Of a stretch of 64,000 bases of DNA, positions 35,101 through 43,753 are shown in pieces. Below the pieces are notes generated by a model that was given only the letters and a program-made list of their open reading frames with translations, was not told where the DNA came from and searched no databases. How positions within the stretch are numbered: the stretch's first letter is position 1; each line of letters begins with the position of its first letter. Origin of the DNA: Fen-330 sp050008465 (GTDB taxonomy: Bacteria; Acidobacteriota; Terriglobia; Bryobacterales; Bryobacteraceae); assembly GCA_050008465.1 (NCBI GenBank), contig JBEKMO010000012.1:1-64000 (forward strand), read 5' to 3'. A program made the position numbers and the translations under genes.

Positions 35101-38100
35101 CCCGCATCCAAAACCGCCTGGGCGTACGCGTCGAGCTGGGGGATTTCTTCTCCAGGCCGACGGTCGAGGGGCTCGCGGCGGCGATCGAAACGAGCGGCGG
35201 CGTCCGCGAAGAGGCGATCCCCCTCGCTCCGCCAGCCGACACGTACCCGTTGAGCAACGCGCAGGCGCGCATCTGGGTGCATTCGCAGATGGAGGGCGGC
35301 TCGATCGCCTACAACATGCCGCTAGTGATCGCTCTTGAAGGCGACCTGGACGTGCGCGCGCTCGAGCAGGCGTTCCGGGCGACGATCGCGCGGCACGAAT
35401 CCCTGCGCACTTGCTTCCCCACCGTGGATGGGACACCCAGGCAGCAGATCCTTCCCGCCCGCGAGGTTCCGTTTCAACTGGATGTCGAGGATCTGAGCCA
35501 GTTGGATTCGCCGGACGAGGAGGCGCGGGAACGGATTCGCGCCGAGATCCGCACCGCCTTTGATTTTTCCCACCCGCCGCTCGTGAGGGCCCGGCTTCTT
35601 CGGATGGAAACCCAGCGCTGGGTGCTATCGCTGGTGGTGCACCACATTGTGGCGGACGGCTGGTCGCTCGATGTGCTTCTCAAAGAACTCGCGTTGCAGT
35701 ACGAGGACCGGGCTGCCGAGTTGCCTCCGCTCCCGATTCAATACAAGGACTACTCGCAGTGGATGGCGCAGCAGCTCGGCTCGAAGAAGGCGAAAGCGGA
35801 ACGCGCTTTCTGGATGGAAAAGCTCGCGGCGCCGCGGCCCGTTCTCAACCTGCCTACAGACCGGCCGCGTCCGGCCGTGATCGGGTTCGGCGGCGCGCTC
35901 GAGCGCTTCACGCTGCCGCGCACCTCGGCCGCGCCTGTCACCGCCTTCTGCGCGGCACACGGGACCAGTCCGTTCATGCTCCTGCTGGCTGGCGTGTTCG
36001 GTCTGCTTCACCGCTACACCGGCGACGAAGACATCGTCCTCGGCACGCCCTCGGCCAATCGCGGCCGCATGGAGCTGGAGAACCAGATCGGACTGTACCT
36101 GAACACGCTCGGGCTGCGCGTTCAACTCAGTGGTGAGATCGCGCTGTCCGAATTGCTGGACCGCACCCGCTCGGCGGTTCTCGAGGCGCAAGAGCACCAG
36201 TCCTATCCCTTCGACGCGCTGATCCAGGACTTGCACGTAAAGCGCCGCACCGATCGCAATCCGCTGTTCGACGTCATGGTGGTGATGCAGAACGCGGTGA
36301 AGGCCGCCTTCGACGCACGCGGCCTGAAAGGGACCGAGTATCCCCTGCCGGGGCGCGTCAGTATCTTCGACGTGACGCTGCACTTCACGCAGGAAGGCGC
36401 GAACGTGCGCCTGGATATGGAGTACAACACCGATCTGTTCGGGCACGACCGCATGGAACGGCTGGCCGGCCACCTGGACAACCTGCTTGCCGCCATGGTG
36501 ACCGACCCAGGCGCCAGGCTGTGCGATGTGGACATTCTGAGTCCCGTGGAGCGGACAAAAGTGCTGGTGGAATTCGCGCACGGCCCGCGGCGCGTGGTGT
36601 CCGAGAAGACCGTGGTCGATCTTTTCGCGGACCAGGCAGCGCGTACGCCCGGACAAACCGCGGTGGTCTTCGGAGGTCGGCGGCTCACGTACCGGGCGCT
36701 CTCCGAGGCGGCCTCACGCATCGCCGGCGGCGTCGCGAGAGCGATTTCCGTCGCACCCGGCGATGTCGTCGCGCTCGTCACGGGCCGCTCGGAGTGGATG
36801 GCGGCCGGCGTCATCGGCATCATGGCCAGCGGCGCAGCGTGTCTTCCCATCGATGCCGAACTTCCTCCGGAGCGCATCCGCTACCTGGTGGAAGACAGTG
36901 GAGCGAAAGCCGTCGTTGCGGATAGCACGGCGGAGGTCGGCACGGCGCTGCCGCTCGTCCCGATCCGCCCGGAGGGCGCCGCAAAGCCGCTGGTGGGCCG
37001 CGCGCGTCCCTGCGACCCCGCCTACGTCGCATACACCTCCGGCTCGACCGGCGCGCCGAAGGCATCCGTCATCGAGCACAAGTCGCTGGCGAACCTGATG
37101 GCGGCCCTCGATGACGCGCTCTATGCCGGGCTGCCGCAACCCGCCAAGGAACTGCTGCTCACCTCGATCGGGTTCGACGTCGCGCTGAAACAGATCTTCG
37201 GCGCGCTGACCCGGGGCAACACGCTGGTGGTCGCGGATGCGTCGCTGCGGTACGATCCGCGTGCGTTGATGGCGGCGCTGGTCGAAGAGGGCATCCATCT
37301 GATCGACGTGACGCCGGCGCACTTCGCGGCGCTGCTGGCGCAAGGGTTCGCGCGCCAGCGCAAGCCCGATCTGCAGGCGATTGTGCTCGGTTCGGAAGCG
37401 CTGCCGTCGGGACTTGTCGAAGCGTTTGGCAAAGAAGAGGCGAACCGCCACATCCGCCTCTACAACTTCTACGGCCCGAGCGAATGCACGGTCGAGACGC
37501 TTTTCTGCCGCCTCGACGGGGCGGATCTGGGACCGGGCCCTATCGCTCCGCTGGGCCGCCCGTTGTCCAACACTACGGCCTACGTGCTTTCCCCGGACTT
37601 GAAGGCCCTCCCGGCCGGGATGCCCGGAGAGATCTGCCTGGGCGGAGTCCCAGTCGCTAGCGGATACTTGCACCGTCCCGAGCTGACCGCGGCAAAGTTC
37701 GTGGAAGACCCGTTCCGCCACGGCGAGACGATCTATCGCACGGGCGATCTGGGTCGCTGGAGGGGGAACGGCGTTCTGGAGTTTCTGGGCCGCGCCGACA
37801 ACCAGCTCAAAATCCGCGGGTGCCGCGTAGAGCCCGGCGAGGTCGAGCACTGTCTCCTCGAGCACCCGCAAGTCACCGGCGCCCTTGCGGCCGGGCGCAC
37901 CTCTCCGGCGGGGAATCTCGAACTGGTCGCGTGGTTCACCGCCGCGGAGCCGGCGCCTGACACGGATTCGCTGCGAGCGCACCTGCGCCGCTCCCTGCCC
38001 GAGTACATGATTCCGGCGCGGCTGGTTGCGGTCTCCGCGTTTCCCGTCCTCACCAACGGCAAAGTCGACCAGAACGCGCTGCCGGATCCCTGGGCGCAGC

Positions 38101-41100
38101 CGGTTGCCGCGCCACAAACAGCAGCGCCTCAAAGCCAGCTCGAGGCCGAGATTCTCGCAATGTGGCAGCGCGTGCTGGGCGTGGAGAATCCGGGAACCGA
38201 TGCGAGCTTCTTCGACGTAGGCGGGAACTCCCTGCTGCTGGTGCAACTCCACTCCGCCGTCGAACAGGCGCATCCGGGAGCACTCAAACTGGTCGATCTG
38301 TTTTCGGCTCCCACGGTTCGCGACCAGGCGCGGCTCATCCGCGAGCGCAATCCAGGCCCGCTCCCTGACGGTCGCGGCTCGGATTCGACTCCGCTGAGCC
38401 GCGACCGTCAGGGAGCGGATCGCCGCATCGCCATCATCGGTATCGGACTCCGGATCGGCTCGTCGAGCGATGTGGAATCTCTGTGGGAGGAACTCGAGCG
38501 AGGCCGCGACTTCGTGCGTCCCCTGCCGGCGGAGCGCCGCCGCGAGGCCGAACGGCTGGCTGCCGCGCTGGGCCTGGCGCCGGCGGATCTCGAGGAGCCG
38601 GAGATGGCCTTCCTCGACGAGACCGACAAGTTCGACTTCGCGCACTTCCGCATGGCGCCCCAGAAGGCGGCGCTTCTGGACCCGCGGGAGAAACTGTTTC
38701 TCGAGACCGCCTGGCACGCCATCGAGGATGCCGGCTACGGTGGCGCGCGTCTACGCGGGACCCAGACCGGCGTGTTTCTGGGCGAAAGCACCGGGAGCGC
38801 CGACTTTTCGAAGGTGCTCGAGGCGGCTGGGGTCGAGGACGCCAACCAGGTTCTCGAATCGCTCACGCCCTCGATCGCCGCCAGCCGCATCTCCCACCTG
38901 CTCGACCTGAAGGGTCCGGCTCTGCTGGTCGACACGGCCTGCTCTTCGGCGCTCAGCGCGCTGTGCCTCGCCATGGACGCGTTGCGCAGCGGCCGCTGCG
39001 AGATGGCGCTGGCCGGAGCCGTCAAGCTGCACTTGCTGCCGTTCCGGCGCTCGGGCCGCGCCGAAATCGAATCGGCGGACTGGCGGACCCACTCGTTTGA
39101 CGACGAGGCCACCGGCACCGGCGGCGGAGAAGCGAGCATCGCGCTGCTGCTCAAGCCGCTGGCGCGCGCCTTGGCCGATGGCGATCCCATCCACGCCATT
39201 CTGCGCGGCGGGGCGATGAACCAGGACGGCGCTTCCACCGGAATCACGGCGCCCAACGCCGAGGCGCAGGCGGACGTGATCGACCGCGCCTGGAAAGACG
39301 CGGGCATCGATCCGAAAGCGCTGGCGTTCATTGAAGCCCACGGCACCGGGACCCGGCTCGGCGATCCGGTCGAGGTCGAGGGCTTGACCAAGGCCTTCCG
39401 CCGCTACACGCGCCGCAAGCAGTTTTGCGCGCTCGGGTCCGTGAAAGCCAACATCGGCCACACCGATCACGCCGCCGGGCTGGCCGGCATCCTGCGCGCG
39501 GTGCTGTGCCTCAAGCATCGCCGGGTGGCGCCAGCCATTCATTTCCGGCGGCCGAACCGCAACATCCGTTTCGAGGAGTCGCCGCTGTTCGTCAATTCGG
39601 AGCCGGTGCCGCTCGAAGCCGGAGAATCCCCGTTGCTGTGCGGCGTGAGCTCGTTCGGTCTCAGCGGGACGAACGTACACGTCGTGCTCGAAGAAGCTCC
39701 GCGCCTGGACCGCGGCATGGCCCTCGACGGCGCGCTCATCATGCCGCTCTCGGCCCGCACCCCGGAACTGCTGCGCGAGCATGCCGGGCGCATCCGCGGA
39801 CACCTCGAGCGCCATCCCGAGGTTCCGCCCGCCGCGGCCGCGTTCACCCTGGCGACCGGGCGCGACCATCTGGGCGCGCGTGCAGCCATCGTGTTCCGCT
39901 CCGCCGCGGAGCTCGCGGCCCGGCTGGCCCTGCTGTCGGAGGATCTCGTCAGCCGGCCCGAGCGGGGCGTCTTCGTCGGATTCCACAAGGCCGTGCCCTC
40001 CAGCAAGCCGGTGCTGCTCGAGCATGAAGTGACCGCGGAGACGCTGGCGGGCTACACTGCCGCCGCGCAGGGTGCCTCGCTCACCGAACTGGCGCGCCTG
40101 TACGCGCTGGGCGCGGAAATCCCCTGGGAACCGCTGTTCGCGCCCAGCAAGCCGTTTCGCTGCTCGCTGCCCGGCTATCCCTTCGAGCGGACGCGCTCGT
40201 GGCCCGAAATCCGGCAGCCCGCCTTTTCGTTGCTCGGTATGCTGAAGGCCGAGACACCCGACACTCTCGTCTTCGAGACCGAGTGGCGCTCTGATTCGTC
40301 CTGGCTGCTGGCGGAGCACAGCATTGACGGCACTTCGGTGCTGGCGGGATCGGCGTATCTCGAACTGGCGCAGCAGGTGGCGCGCCGCGTCTGGAATACG
40401 GAGCGGCTCGAGATCGTGCGGCTGGCGCTGGCGGCGCCGCTGGCCGTCGCCAGGGGCGAGAGCCTGCGCGTAGTGGTCACGGTCACCCGCGACAAGGAGA
40501 ACTTGCGCCTGGCAATTCACAGCCTGTCTCCGTCGGGAGGATGGCAGTCGCACGCGACGGCGGAGCTGGCCCGCCTTTCGCCCGATCGCCAGGAGACGCT
40601 GGATCTCGGGAAGCTGCGCGCGTCGTGCACTGAAGACGTTTCGATCGAAGGCATGGAAGGAGGCGCGATCCGCGTCGGCGCCCACTGGAACTGCTTGCCG
40701 GCGGTCCGGCGCGGCGGCGCGCTCTCGGTGGCGGAACTCGCCGTTCCCGACGCGCACGCACAGGATGCCGCCGGCTTCGGCCTGTACCCACCCGTGCTGG
40801 ATGTCGCATTGAATTTCGCCGCCGGCCGCGGAGCGCAACTGCCGTTGTGGTTCTCCGGCGTCCGCATCTTCGGGCGGATGCCGCGCGAAGCGTTCGTTTG
40901 CGCACGTGCGCTGGAATCCTCCGGCGATCTGGCGCAGTTTGAGGTTATCCTCGCCGATCCGGCCGGCAAGGTCGTGGTCGCGGCGGCGGAGTATGCGACC
41001 CAGGCGGGACGTCCGGAAAAGCGCTTGCGCGGGTTCTTCCATCGGACGGCTTGGACGGTCGCGCCGGCGTCCGTGGCCGGGAACGCCGAGGCCGGCGCCC

Positions 41101-43418
41101 TTCTGATTGCGCCCGGCTGCCACTGCGAACGGGACGCGCGTCTGGCCTCCGCGGCGGGCGCGGCCGCCATCGCCCGATCCGAGCGGGAATGGAGAAGCTG
41201 GATCGGCGCGCGGGACCCCGGCGCCGAGTTGAAGATCGCGCTGCTGCTGCCGTCGTGCCGTGGTGTGGGCGCGGTCGCCAGCGGCGAAATCGATGCCGAA
41301 ATCGAGGCGACGCTAGGCAGCCTCTTCGCCCTCACGAAAGCGCTGGCGGACCGGCGCGCCGGGGCGAAGATCCTGGTGGTGGGTCACCTGGCCCACGAGG
41401 TGACCGGCACGGAAGCGTCCCTCAATCCTCTCCACGCGGCGGCTGCAGGTTTCGCACGCGTGCCGCCGCTCGAAACCGCGGCGTGCCAGTGCCGCTTCCT
41501 CGACCTCGATGGCGCGCCGGCGGGCGATCTCATCGGGCGCGAGCTTCGCGATGCGTTCGCCTCCACCGGGCACCTGGTTGCCTGGCGCGACGGCGTCCGC
41601 TATCTGCCGCATATCGAGCCGCTCGATTTGGACTCCACGGCCGACCGCGGGTTCCAAGTTCGCGAAGGAGCGACCTACCTCATCACCGGCGGAACCGGCG
41701 GCATGGGCCTGGAGATCGCGCGCTACCTGGCCGGCCGCGCGCGTGTGACGCTGGTGCTCGCCAAACGCACCATGTTCCCTCCGCGCACTTTGTGGGACCG
41801 GCTGGAGAGCGCTGGCGGCGATCCGTGGCTGCAAGGCCGGATTCGCGCTCTGAAAAGCATCGAGTCTCTGGGCGCTGCCCTCCACCTGGTGACCGCCGAT
41901 GCGGCCGACCGCAACCAGATGGAAGCGCTCCGGCGCCAGTTTCCTGGGATTCGCGGCATTTTTCACTGCGCGGGCGTCGGCAACGACGTCTTTCTGAAGG
42001 CGCACGATTGGGCGCGCCTCTCCAGCGTCCTCCGGCCGAAAATCCATGGCACCGCAGTGCTGCGCGACGTCTTCGCGGGAGAGCCGCTCGATGCCTTCGT
42101 TCTCGCCGGATCCCTCACCGCGTTCACCGGAGCGCCGGGGCAAGCCGGCTACACGGCGGCCAACGCATTTCAGGACGCCGAGGCCTGCCGCCTGCGACGC
42201 AAGGGGCGGCCCGCGCTGTCGGTGGCCTGGACCGCGTGGCGGGAGACCGGCATGGCGGCCGCGTCGGGCAAGGTTTCCGACGACGACTTCCGTGCCATCG
42301 GCGCCACGGAGGCGCTGCTGTGCCTGGACTGCGCGCTGCGCAAAGACCTGGCGCACGTCATGGTCGGGGAGGCGGCTCCCGCCCCTTCCGCGATGCCGCT
42401 GGCGCCCTCCAGAACGCACGCGGCCGCCAGTCCGGCCGCGGAGACCCGCGCCGTGCTTCTGGGCCGGCCCGCTGGCGGCTACACTTCCACCGAACGCCTG
42501 CTCGGCCGCTTCTGGGCCGAGGCGCTCGGACACACCGAGATCGACATCTTCGCCAATTTCGATTCGCTCGGCGGCGATTCGATCACCGCCATCGGCATCC
42601 TCGAACGCCTGGTGGCCGAGACCACGTCCCGCCCCAGTCTGCCGGACCTGCTGCGGCACGACACCGTCGAATCGCTCGCGGCGTTTCTCGACCGCCAGCA
42701 ATTCCTGCAAGAGCGCTCCCGAGCGGATCACCGCGACCACCTGGTCGACCTCGGCGGATCGGGTCCCCGAACCCTGTTCTGCTTCCCTCCCGGATCGGGG
42801 TCCTGCTACCGTTACTACGACTTGGCGCGCCGTCTTTCCGGCTGGAAGGTTTACGGCCTGAATTTCTTCGAGGCAGCGCGCCCGGCTTCCGCGATGGCGG
42901 ACCTTCTCATGGAGACGCAGCCGGACGGGGAGTTCACGCTGCTGGGCTACTCGATCGGCGGCAACCTGGCCTACGACGTGGCGCTCGAATTGGAAGCTCG
43001 GGGCCGCACGGTGCAGGGCCTCGTGTTCATCGACAACTGGCGCCGGCTCGAGCTCTTTCATTTCACCGGCGACGAGTACCGCAAGAATGCCGAAGAGTTC
43101 CTCGGCGCCGCCGACCCGCGCTACCTGGCCATGACCGACCGCGAGGCGCTGCTCGGCCGGGTGTTGGCGTACGACCGCTACATGGATTCGCGCCTGGAAA
43201 ACCAGCCGCTAAGGTGCCCGATCCGGTTGATCCAGGCGGAGTCGGGCGAGATAGAGAGCCCGTTCCGCATCACCCAGGAAGGGTGGGCGGACCTCACAGC
43301 GGACTTCCGGAAACTGCGTGGCCGCGGTCGTCACCTGGAAATGCTGGAAGAGCCGCACCTGGCGCACAACGCCGTTCTCGTCGCCGAACTCCTGGAATTC
43401 ACGCGTGTGACCGTCTAG
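32118..43418 (+). CDS. Hybrid NRPS-PKS megasynthase: C-A-T-C-A-T-KS-DH-KR-ACP-TE
   Basis: A 3,766-residue assembly line starting at GTG. C1 (about 1-440) has HHIVCDA at 137, consistent with a starter condensation domain that acylates the first residue. A1 (457-935) has YTSGTTGQPKG; by eye against GrsA its pocket reads D-A-A-T-V-A-A-I-C, close to aromatic codes. T1 has GGHSL (about 986). C2 (1040-1480) has HHIVADG (about 1174). A2 (1498-1990) reads D-V-K-D-I-L-F-V-E, unassigned. T2 has GGNSL (2038). KS (2105-2520) has DTACSSA with Cys 2275 plus both His motifs. No acyltransferase follows, only a KS-flanking linker. DH (2713-2975) has HSIDG and LDVALN. KR (about 2980-3400) has TGGTGGMG and the catalytic Ser/Tyr. 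ACP has GGDSI (Ser 3488). A type I TE has GYSIGG (Ser 3612). The likely product is an N-acyl dipeptide extended by one ketide unit and released by the TE. No PPTase, MbtH or AT gene is nearby. Confidence 0.95.
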   Translation: MALERYPLSFPQQAIFLDSLLRGSATTKYNMGGAITIRGPLDAGLFGRALEYAARQHDVQRTRLHLAGDVAVQEFVSEPPGVLEVLDYSARLEPYRSAVEWLLEDIRRPIHLDEFPLYGDTLFRLAPGLHLWYPKFHHIVCDAFGHALIGATAAAAYNELLAHGRLPERERFSYADFVAEDREYAASQRFREDEAYWTAKFASLPEPLPFTARKGSLEGDALLRTERCTLGVPRLVYNAILRLCGEAGVTPFQFLLAVLFAYLHRVTGRTDIVIGTPILNRGNRVFRRTAGMFMNMMPLRLGIESESTLLGLARQIHAEVRSCYRHQRFPFGEIVRRCRTLEGFCHNVFDVTLVYRKLDYDFDFGGSPARTITLDTNAREETLSLEVDEYNEQEDVNFFFNFNPRLISAKEAGQMAKTFNALLADAAVVGDFPVRDIRLLADSGGARGTRRPGAGERTVLDHFRRQAGAAPDSPAVVAGGDRLSYGELDAASNRIAAFLGGQRALEKEQSVAVLSDRDGRWVAAALGIMKAGGAYLPLDPEAPRDRIEFILRDSGCRLLLTGGAHGSIAFDGVRSVPISEALDTPPESWTPVSPPGPRSLAYIIYTSGTTGQPKGVLVEHGGLANTAIEQMRGWGVTSQDHVLQFASPMFDASLAEVFLALVSGATLVIAPKDVVLSPPRFLELLSREKVTVATLPPAYLSALDRAELGPLRVLVTAGEAANPADAAHYSRRLQYINAYGPTETSICATWYSARAFSGEHVPIGKPLAHTEVLILDEKRELMPVGVAGEICIGGVNLARGYLNRPELTNERFIPNPFREGERLYRTGDLGRLLPDGNLEFLGRRDTQVKIRGYRVELGEIEALLKTHPAVETAAVVAGGAENGSLVACVVSRGEFRPAELRQHLAGRLPAYMVPSQWTPIPALPLNTSGKVDRDALLALSRPQDDYSPEKIAPRTDMERTIARIWEEVLETSPVGALDDFFELGGHSLKAVRVISRIQNRLGVRVELGDFFSRPTVEGLAAAIETSGGVREEAIPLAPPADTYPLSNAQARIWVHSQMEGGSIAYNMPLVIALEGDLDVRALEQAFRATIARHESLRTCFPTVDGTPRQQILPAREVPFQLDVEDLSQLDSPDEEARERIRAEIRTAFDFSHPPLVRARLLRMETQRWVLSLVVHHIVADGWSLDVLLKELALQYEDRAAELPPLPIQYKDYSQWMAQQLGSKKAKAERAFWMEKLAAPRPVLNLPTDRPRPAVIGFGGALERFTLPRTSAAPVTAFCAAHGTSPFMLLLAGVFGLLHRYTGDEDIVLGTPSANRGRMELENQIGLYLNTLGLRVQLSGEIALSELLDRTRSAVLEAQEHQSYPFDALIQDLHVKRRTDRNPLFDVMVVMQNAVKAAFDARGLKGTEYPLPGRVSIFDVTLHFTQEGANVRLDMEYNTDLFGHDRMERLAGHLDNLLAAMVTDPGARLCDVDILSPVERTKVLVEFAHGPRRVVSEKTVVDLFADQAARTPGQTAVVFGGRRLTYRALSEAASRIAGGVARAISVAPGDVVALVTGRSEWMAAGVIGIMASGAACLPIDAELPPERIRYLVEDSGAKAVVADSTAEVGTALPLVPIRPEGAAKPLVGRARPCDPAYVAYTSGSTGAPKASVIEHKSLANLMAALDDALYAGLPQPAKELLLTSIGFDVALKQIFGALTRGNTLVVADASLRYDPRALMAALVEEGIHLIDVTPAHFAALLAQGFARQRKPDLQAIVLGSEALPSGLVEAFGKEEANRHIRLYNFYGPSECTVETLFCRLDGADLGPGPIAPLGRPLSNTTAYVLSPDLKALPAGMPGEICLGGVPVASGYLHRPELTAAKFVEDPFRHGETIYRTGDLGRWRGNGVLEFLGRADNQLKIRGCRVEPGEVEHCLLEHPQVTGALAAGRTSPAGNLELVAWFTAAEPAPDTDSLRAHLRRSLPEYMIPARLVAVSAFPVLTNGKVDQNALPDPWAQPVAAPQTAAPQSQLEAEILAMWQRVLGVENPGTDASFFDVGGNSLLLVQLHSAVEQAHPGALKLVDLFSAPTVRDQARLIRERNPGPLPDGRGSDSTPLSRDRQGADRRIAIIGIGLRIGSSSDVESLWEELERGRDFVRPLPAERRREAERLAAALGLAPADLEEPEMAFLDETDKFDFAHFRMAPQKAALLDPREKLFLETAWHAIEDAGYGGARLRGTQTGVFLGESTGSADFSKVLEAAGVEDANQVLESLTPSIAASRISHLLDLKGPALLVDTACSSALSALCLAMDALRSGRCEMALAGAVKLHLLPFRRSGRAEIESADWRTHSFDDEATGTGGGEASIALLLKPLARALADGDPIHAILRGGAMNQDGASTGITAPNAEAQADVIDRAWKDAGIDPKALAFIEAHGTGTRLGDPVEVEGLTKAFRRYTRRKQFCALGSVKANIGHTDHAAGLAGILRAVLCLKHRRVAPAIHFRRPNRNIRFEESPLFVNSEPVPLEAGESPLLCGVSSFGLSGTNVHVVLEEAPRLDRGMALDGALIMPLSARTPELLREHAGRIRGHLERHPEVPPAAAAFTLATGRDHLGARAAIVFRSAAELAARLALLSEDLVSRPERGVFVGFHKAVPSSKPVLLEHEVTAETLAGYTAAAQGASLTELARLYALGAEIPWEPLFAPSKPFRCSLPGYPFERTRSWPEIRQPAFSLLGMLKAETPDTLVFETEWRSDSSWLLAEHSIDGTSVLAGSAYLELAQQVARRVWNTERLEIVRLALAAPLAVARGESLRVVVTVTRDKENLRLAIHSLSPSGGWQSHATAELARLSPDRQETLDLGKLRASCTEDVSIEGMEGGAIRVGAHWNCLPAVRRGGALSVAELAVPDAHAQDAAGFGLYPPVLDVALNFAAGRGAQLPLWFSGVRIFGRMPREAFVCARALESSGDLAQFEVILADPAGKVVVAAAEYATQAGRPEKRLRGFFHRTAWTVAPASVAGNAEAGALLIAPGCHCERDARLASAAGAAAIARSEREWRSWIGARDPGAELKIALLLPSCRGVGAVASGEIDAEIEATLGSLFALTKALADRRAGAKILVVGHLAHEVTGTEASLNPLHAAAAGFARVPPLETAACQCRFLDLDGAPAGDLIGRELRDAFASTGHLVAWRDGVRYLPHIEPLDLDSTADRGFQVREGATYLITGGTGGMGLEIARYLAGRARVTLVLAKRTMFPPRTLWDRLESAGGDPWLQGRIRALKSIESLGAALHLVTADAADRNQMEALRRQFPGIRGIFHCAGVGNDVFLKAHDWARLSSVLRPKIHGTAVLRDVFAGEPLDAFVLAGSLTAFTGAPGQAGYTAANAFQDAEACRLRRKGRPALSVAWTAWRETGMAAASGKVSDDDFRAIGATEALLCLDCALRKDLAHVMVGEAAPAPSAMPLAPSRTHAAASPAAETRAVLLGRPAGGYTSTERLLGRFWAEALGHTEIDIFANFDSLGGDSITAIGILERLVAETTSRPSLPDLLRHDTVESLAAFLDRQQFLQERSRADHRDHLVDLGGSGPRTLFCFPPGSGSCYRYYDLARRLSGWKVYGLNFFEAARPASAMADLLMETQPDGEFTLLGYSIGGNLAYDVALELEARGRTVQGLVFIDNWRRLELFHFTGDEYRKNAEEFLGAADPRYLAMTDREALLGRVLAYDRYMDSRLENQPLRCPIRLIQAESGEIESPFRITQEGWADLTADFRKLRGRGRHLEMLEEPHLAHNAVLVAELLEFTRVTV
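38358..38418. repeat. Perfect 23-bp inverted repeat (REP-like) inserted in frame in the megasynthase
   Basis: Arms at 38358-38380 and 38396-38418 are exact reverse complements around a 15-nt loop. Translated, the element gives LPDGRGSDSTPLSRDRQGAD between T2 and KS (residues about 2081-2101), keeping the frame. The same motif occurs in imperfect form at 3156-3232 outside any gene, so this is a dispersed element rather than a local stem. Confidence 0.85.
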
Positions 43419-43521
43419 TTCTCCCCCTCGATATTGCGAAACCAAAGCTCCAGCATCAGCAGCATCCACAGCCAGGAGTGGTTGTCGCGCCGCCGTCGTG
43501 TTGGAGTAATTGGTCTCCCCT

Positions 43522-43618
43522 CAGGTGCAATCAGGTGCAAGGATGCAGAGGATCTGGAGGATTGGGAGGATTCAGAGGAACGCAGGTTGAACAACTTGCG
43601 TGTTTTCAATGCCGCTTC
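43522..43618 (+). repeat. Right-end block of island A
   Basis: A 97-nt block with equal-length counterparts at 48948-49044 and 57985-58081. It starts with two tandem 10-mers (CAGGTGCAAT, CAGGTGCAAG), then three tandem 9-mers at 43548-43574 (GAGGATCTG, GAGGATTGG, GAGGATTCA) and a fourth partial unit. It continues through TTGCGTGTTTTCAATG to the att core. Iterated short repeats beside a core are what arm-type recombinase or accessory-factor sites look like. Confidence 0.85.
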
Positions 43619-43645
43619 AGGGTTCGAATCCCTCTCTCTCCGCCA
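43619..43645 (+). repeat. att core copy 2
   Basis: Exact 27-nt match to the 3' end of tRNA-Ser at 21024-21050. The sequence before it is island right end, not tRNA, so no tRNA can be made here. It is followed by the left-end leader of island B. Confidence 0.95.
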
Positions 43646-43753
43646 CTTTGTTTTCAATAAGTTACCGACAATTCAAACAACTGCGCGGGGAATGGTGGGT
43701 AATGATGTTAGGATAGCCCCAGGCGGATACTGCGCCGCTTGAAAGGGCGAGCC
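43646..43753 (+). promoter_or_regulatory. Left-end leader of island B
   Basis: Its first 68 nt match the leaders of islands A and C almost exactly (CTTTGTTTTCAATAAGTTAC to TTAGGATA). A 32-nt stretch not present in the others separates this from the integrase-like start. With the right end of island A it accounts for the whole 335-bp gap between the megasynthase and the next gene. Confidence 0.5.

Larger units (their letters stand above)
21051..43645 (+). mobile_element. Genomic island A (22.6 kb) integrated at tRNA-Ser
   Basis: Bounded by att core copies 1 and 2. The left end has the shared leader and integrase-like gene; the right end has the 97-nt iterated block at 43522-43618. Cargo is an RND efflux operon (reverse), a DUF697-like gene, a small membrane protein, and an export/NRPS-PKS operon. 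It contains no complete integrase, replication gene or conjugation gene, so it is either non-autonomous or a remnant. Its size, about four times island B, suggests it could itself be composite. Confidence 0.8.

Noticed and set aside
38751..41123. 790-residue minus-strand frame within the megasynthase
   Set aside because: Antisense to KS and DH domains with intact catalytic motifs on the plus strand.
43522..43618. CRISPR array or simple satellite
   Set aside because: The units are 9-10 bp, only two or three copies each, without spacers, and always next to an att core.
43619..43645. A second tRNA-Ser gene at copies 2, 3 or 4
   Set aside because: Only the 3' 25-27 nt are present. The upstream sequence cannot form the D or anticodon arms, so these are att cores, not genes.
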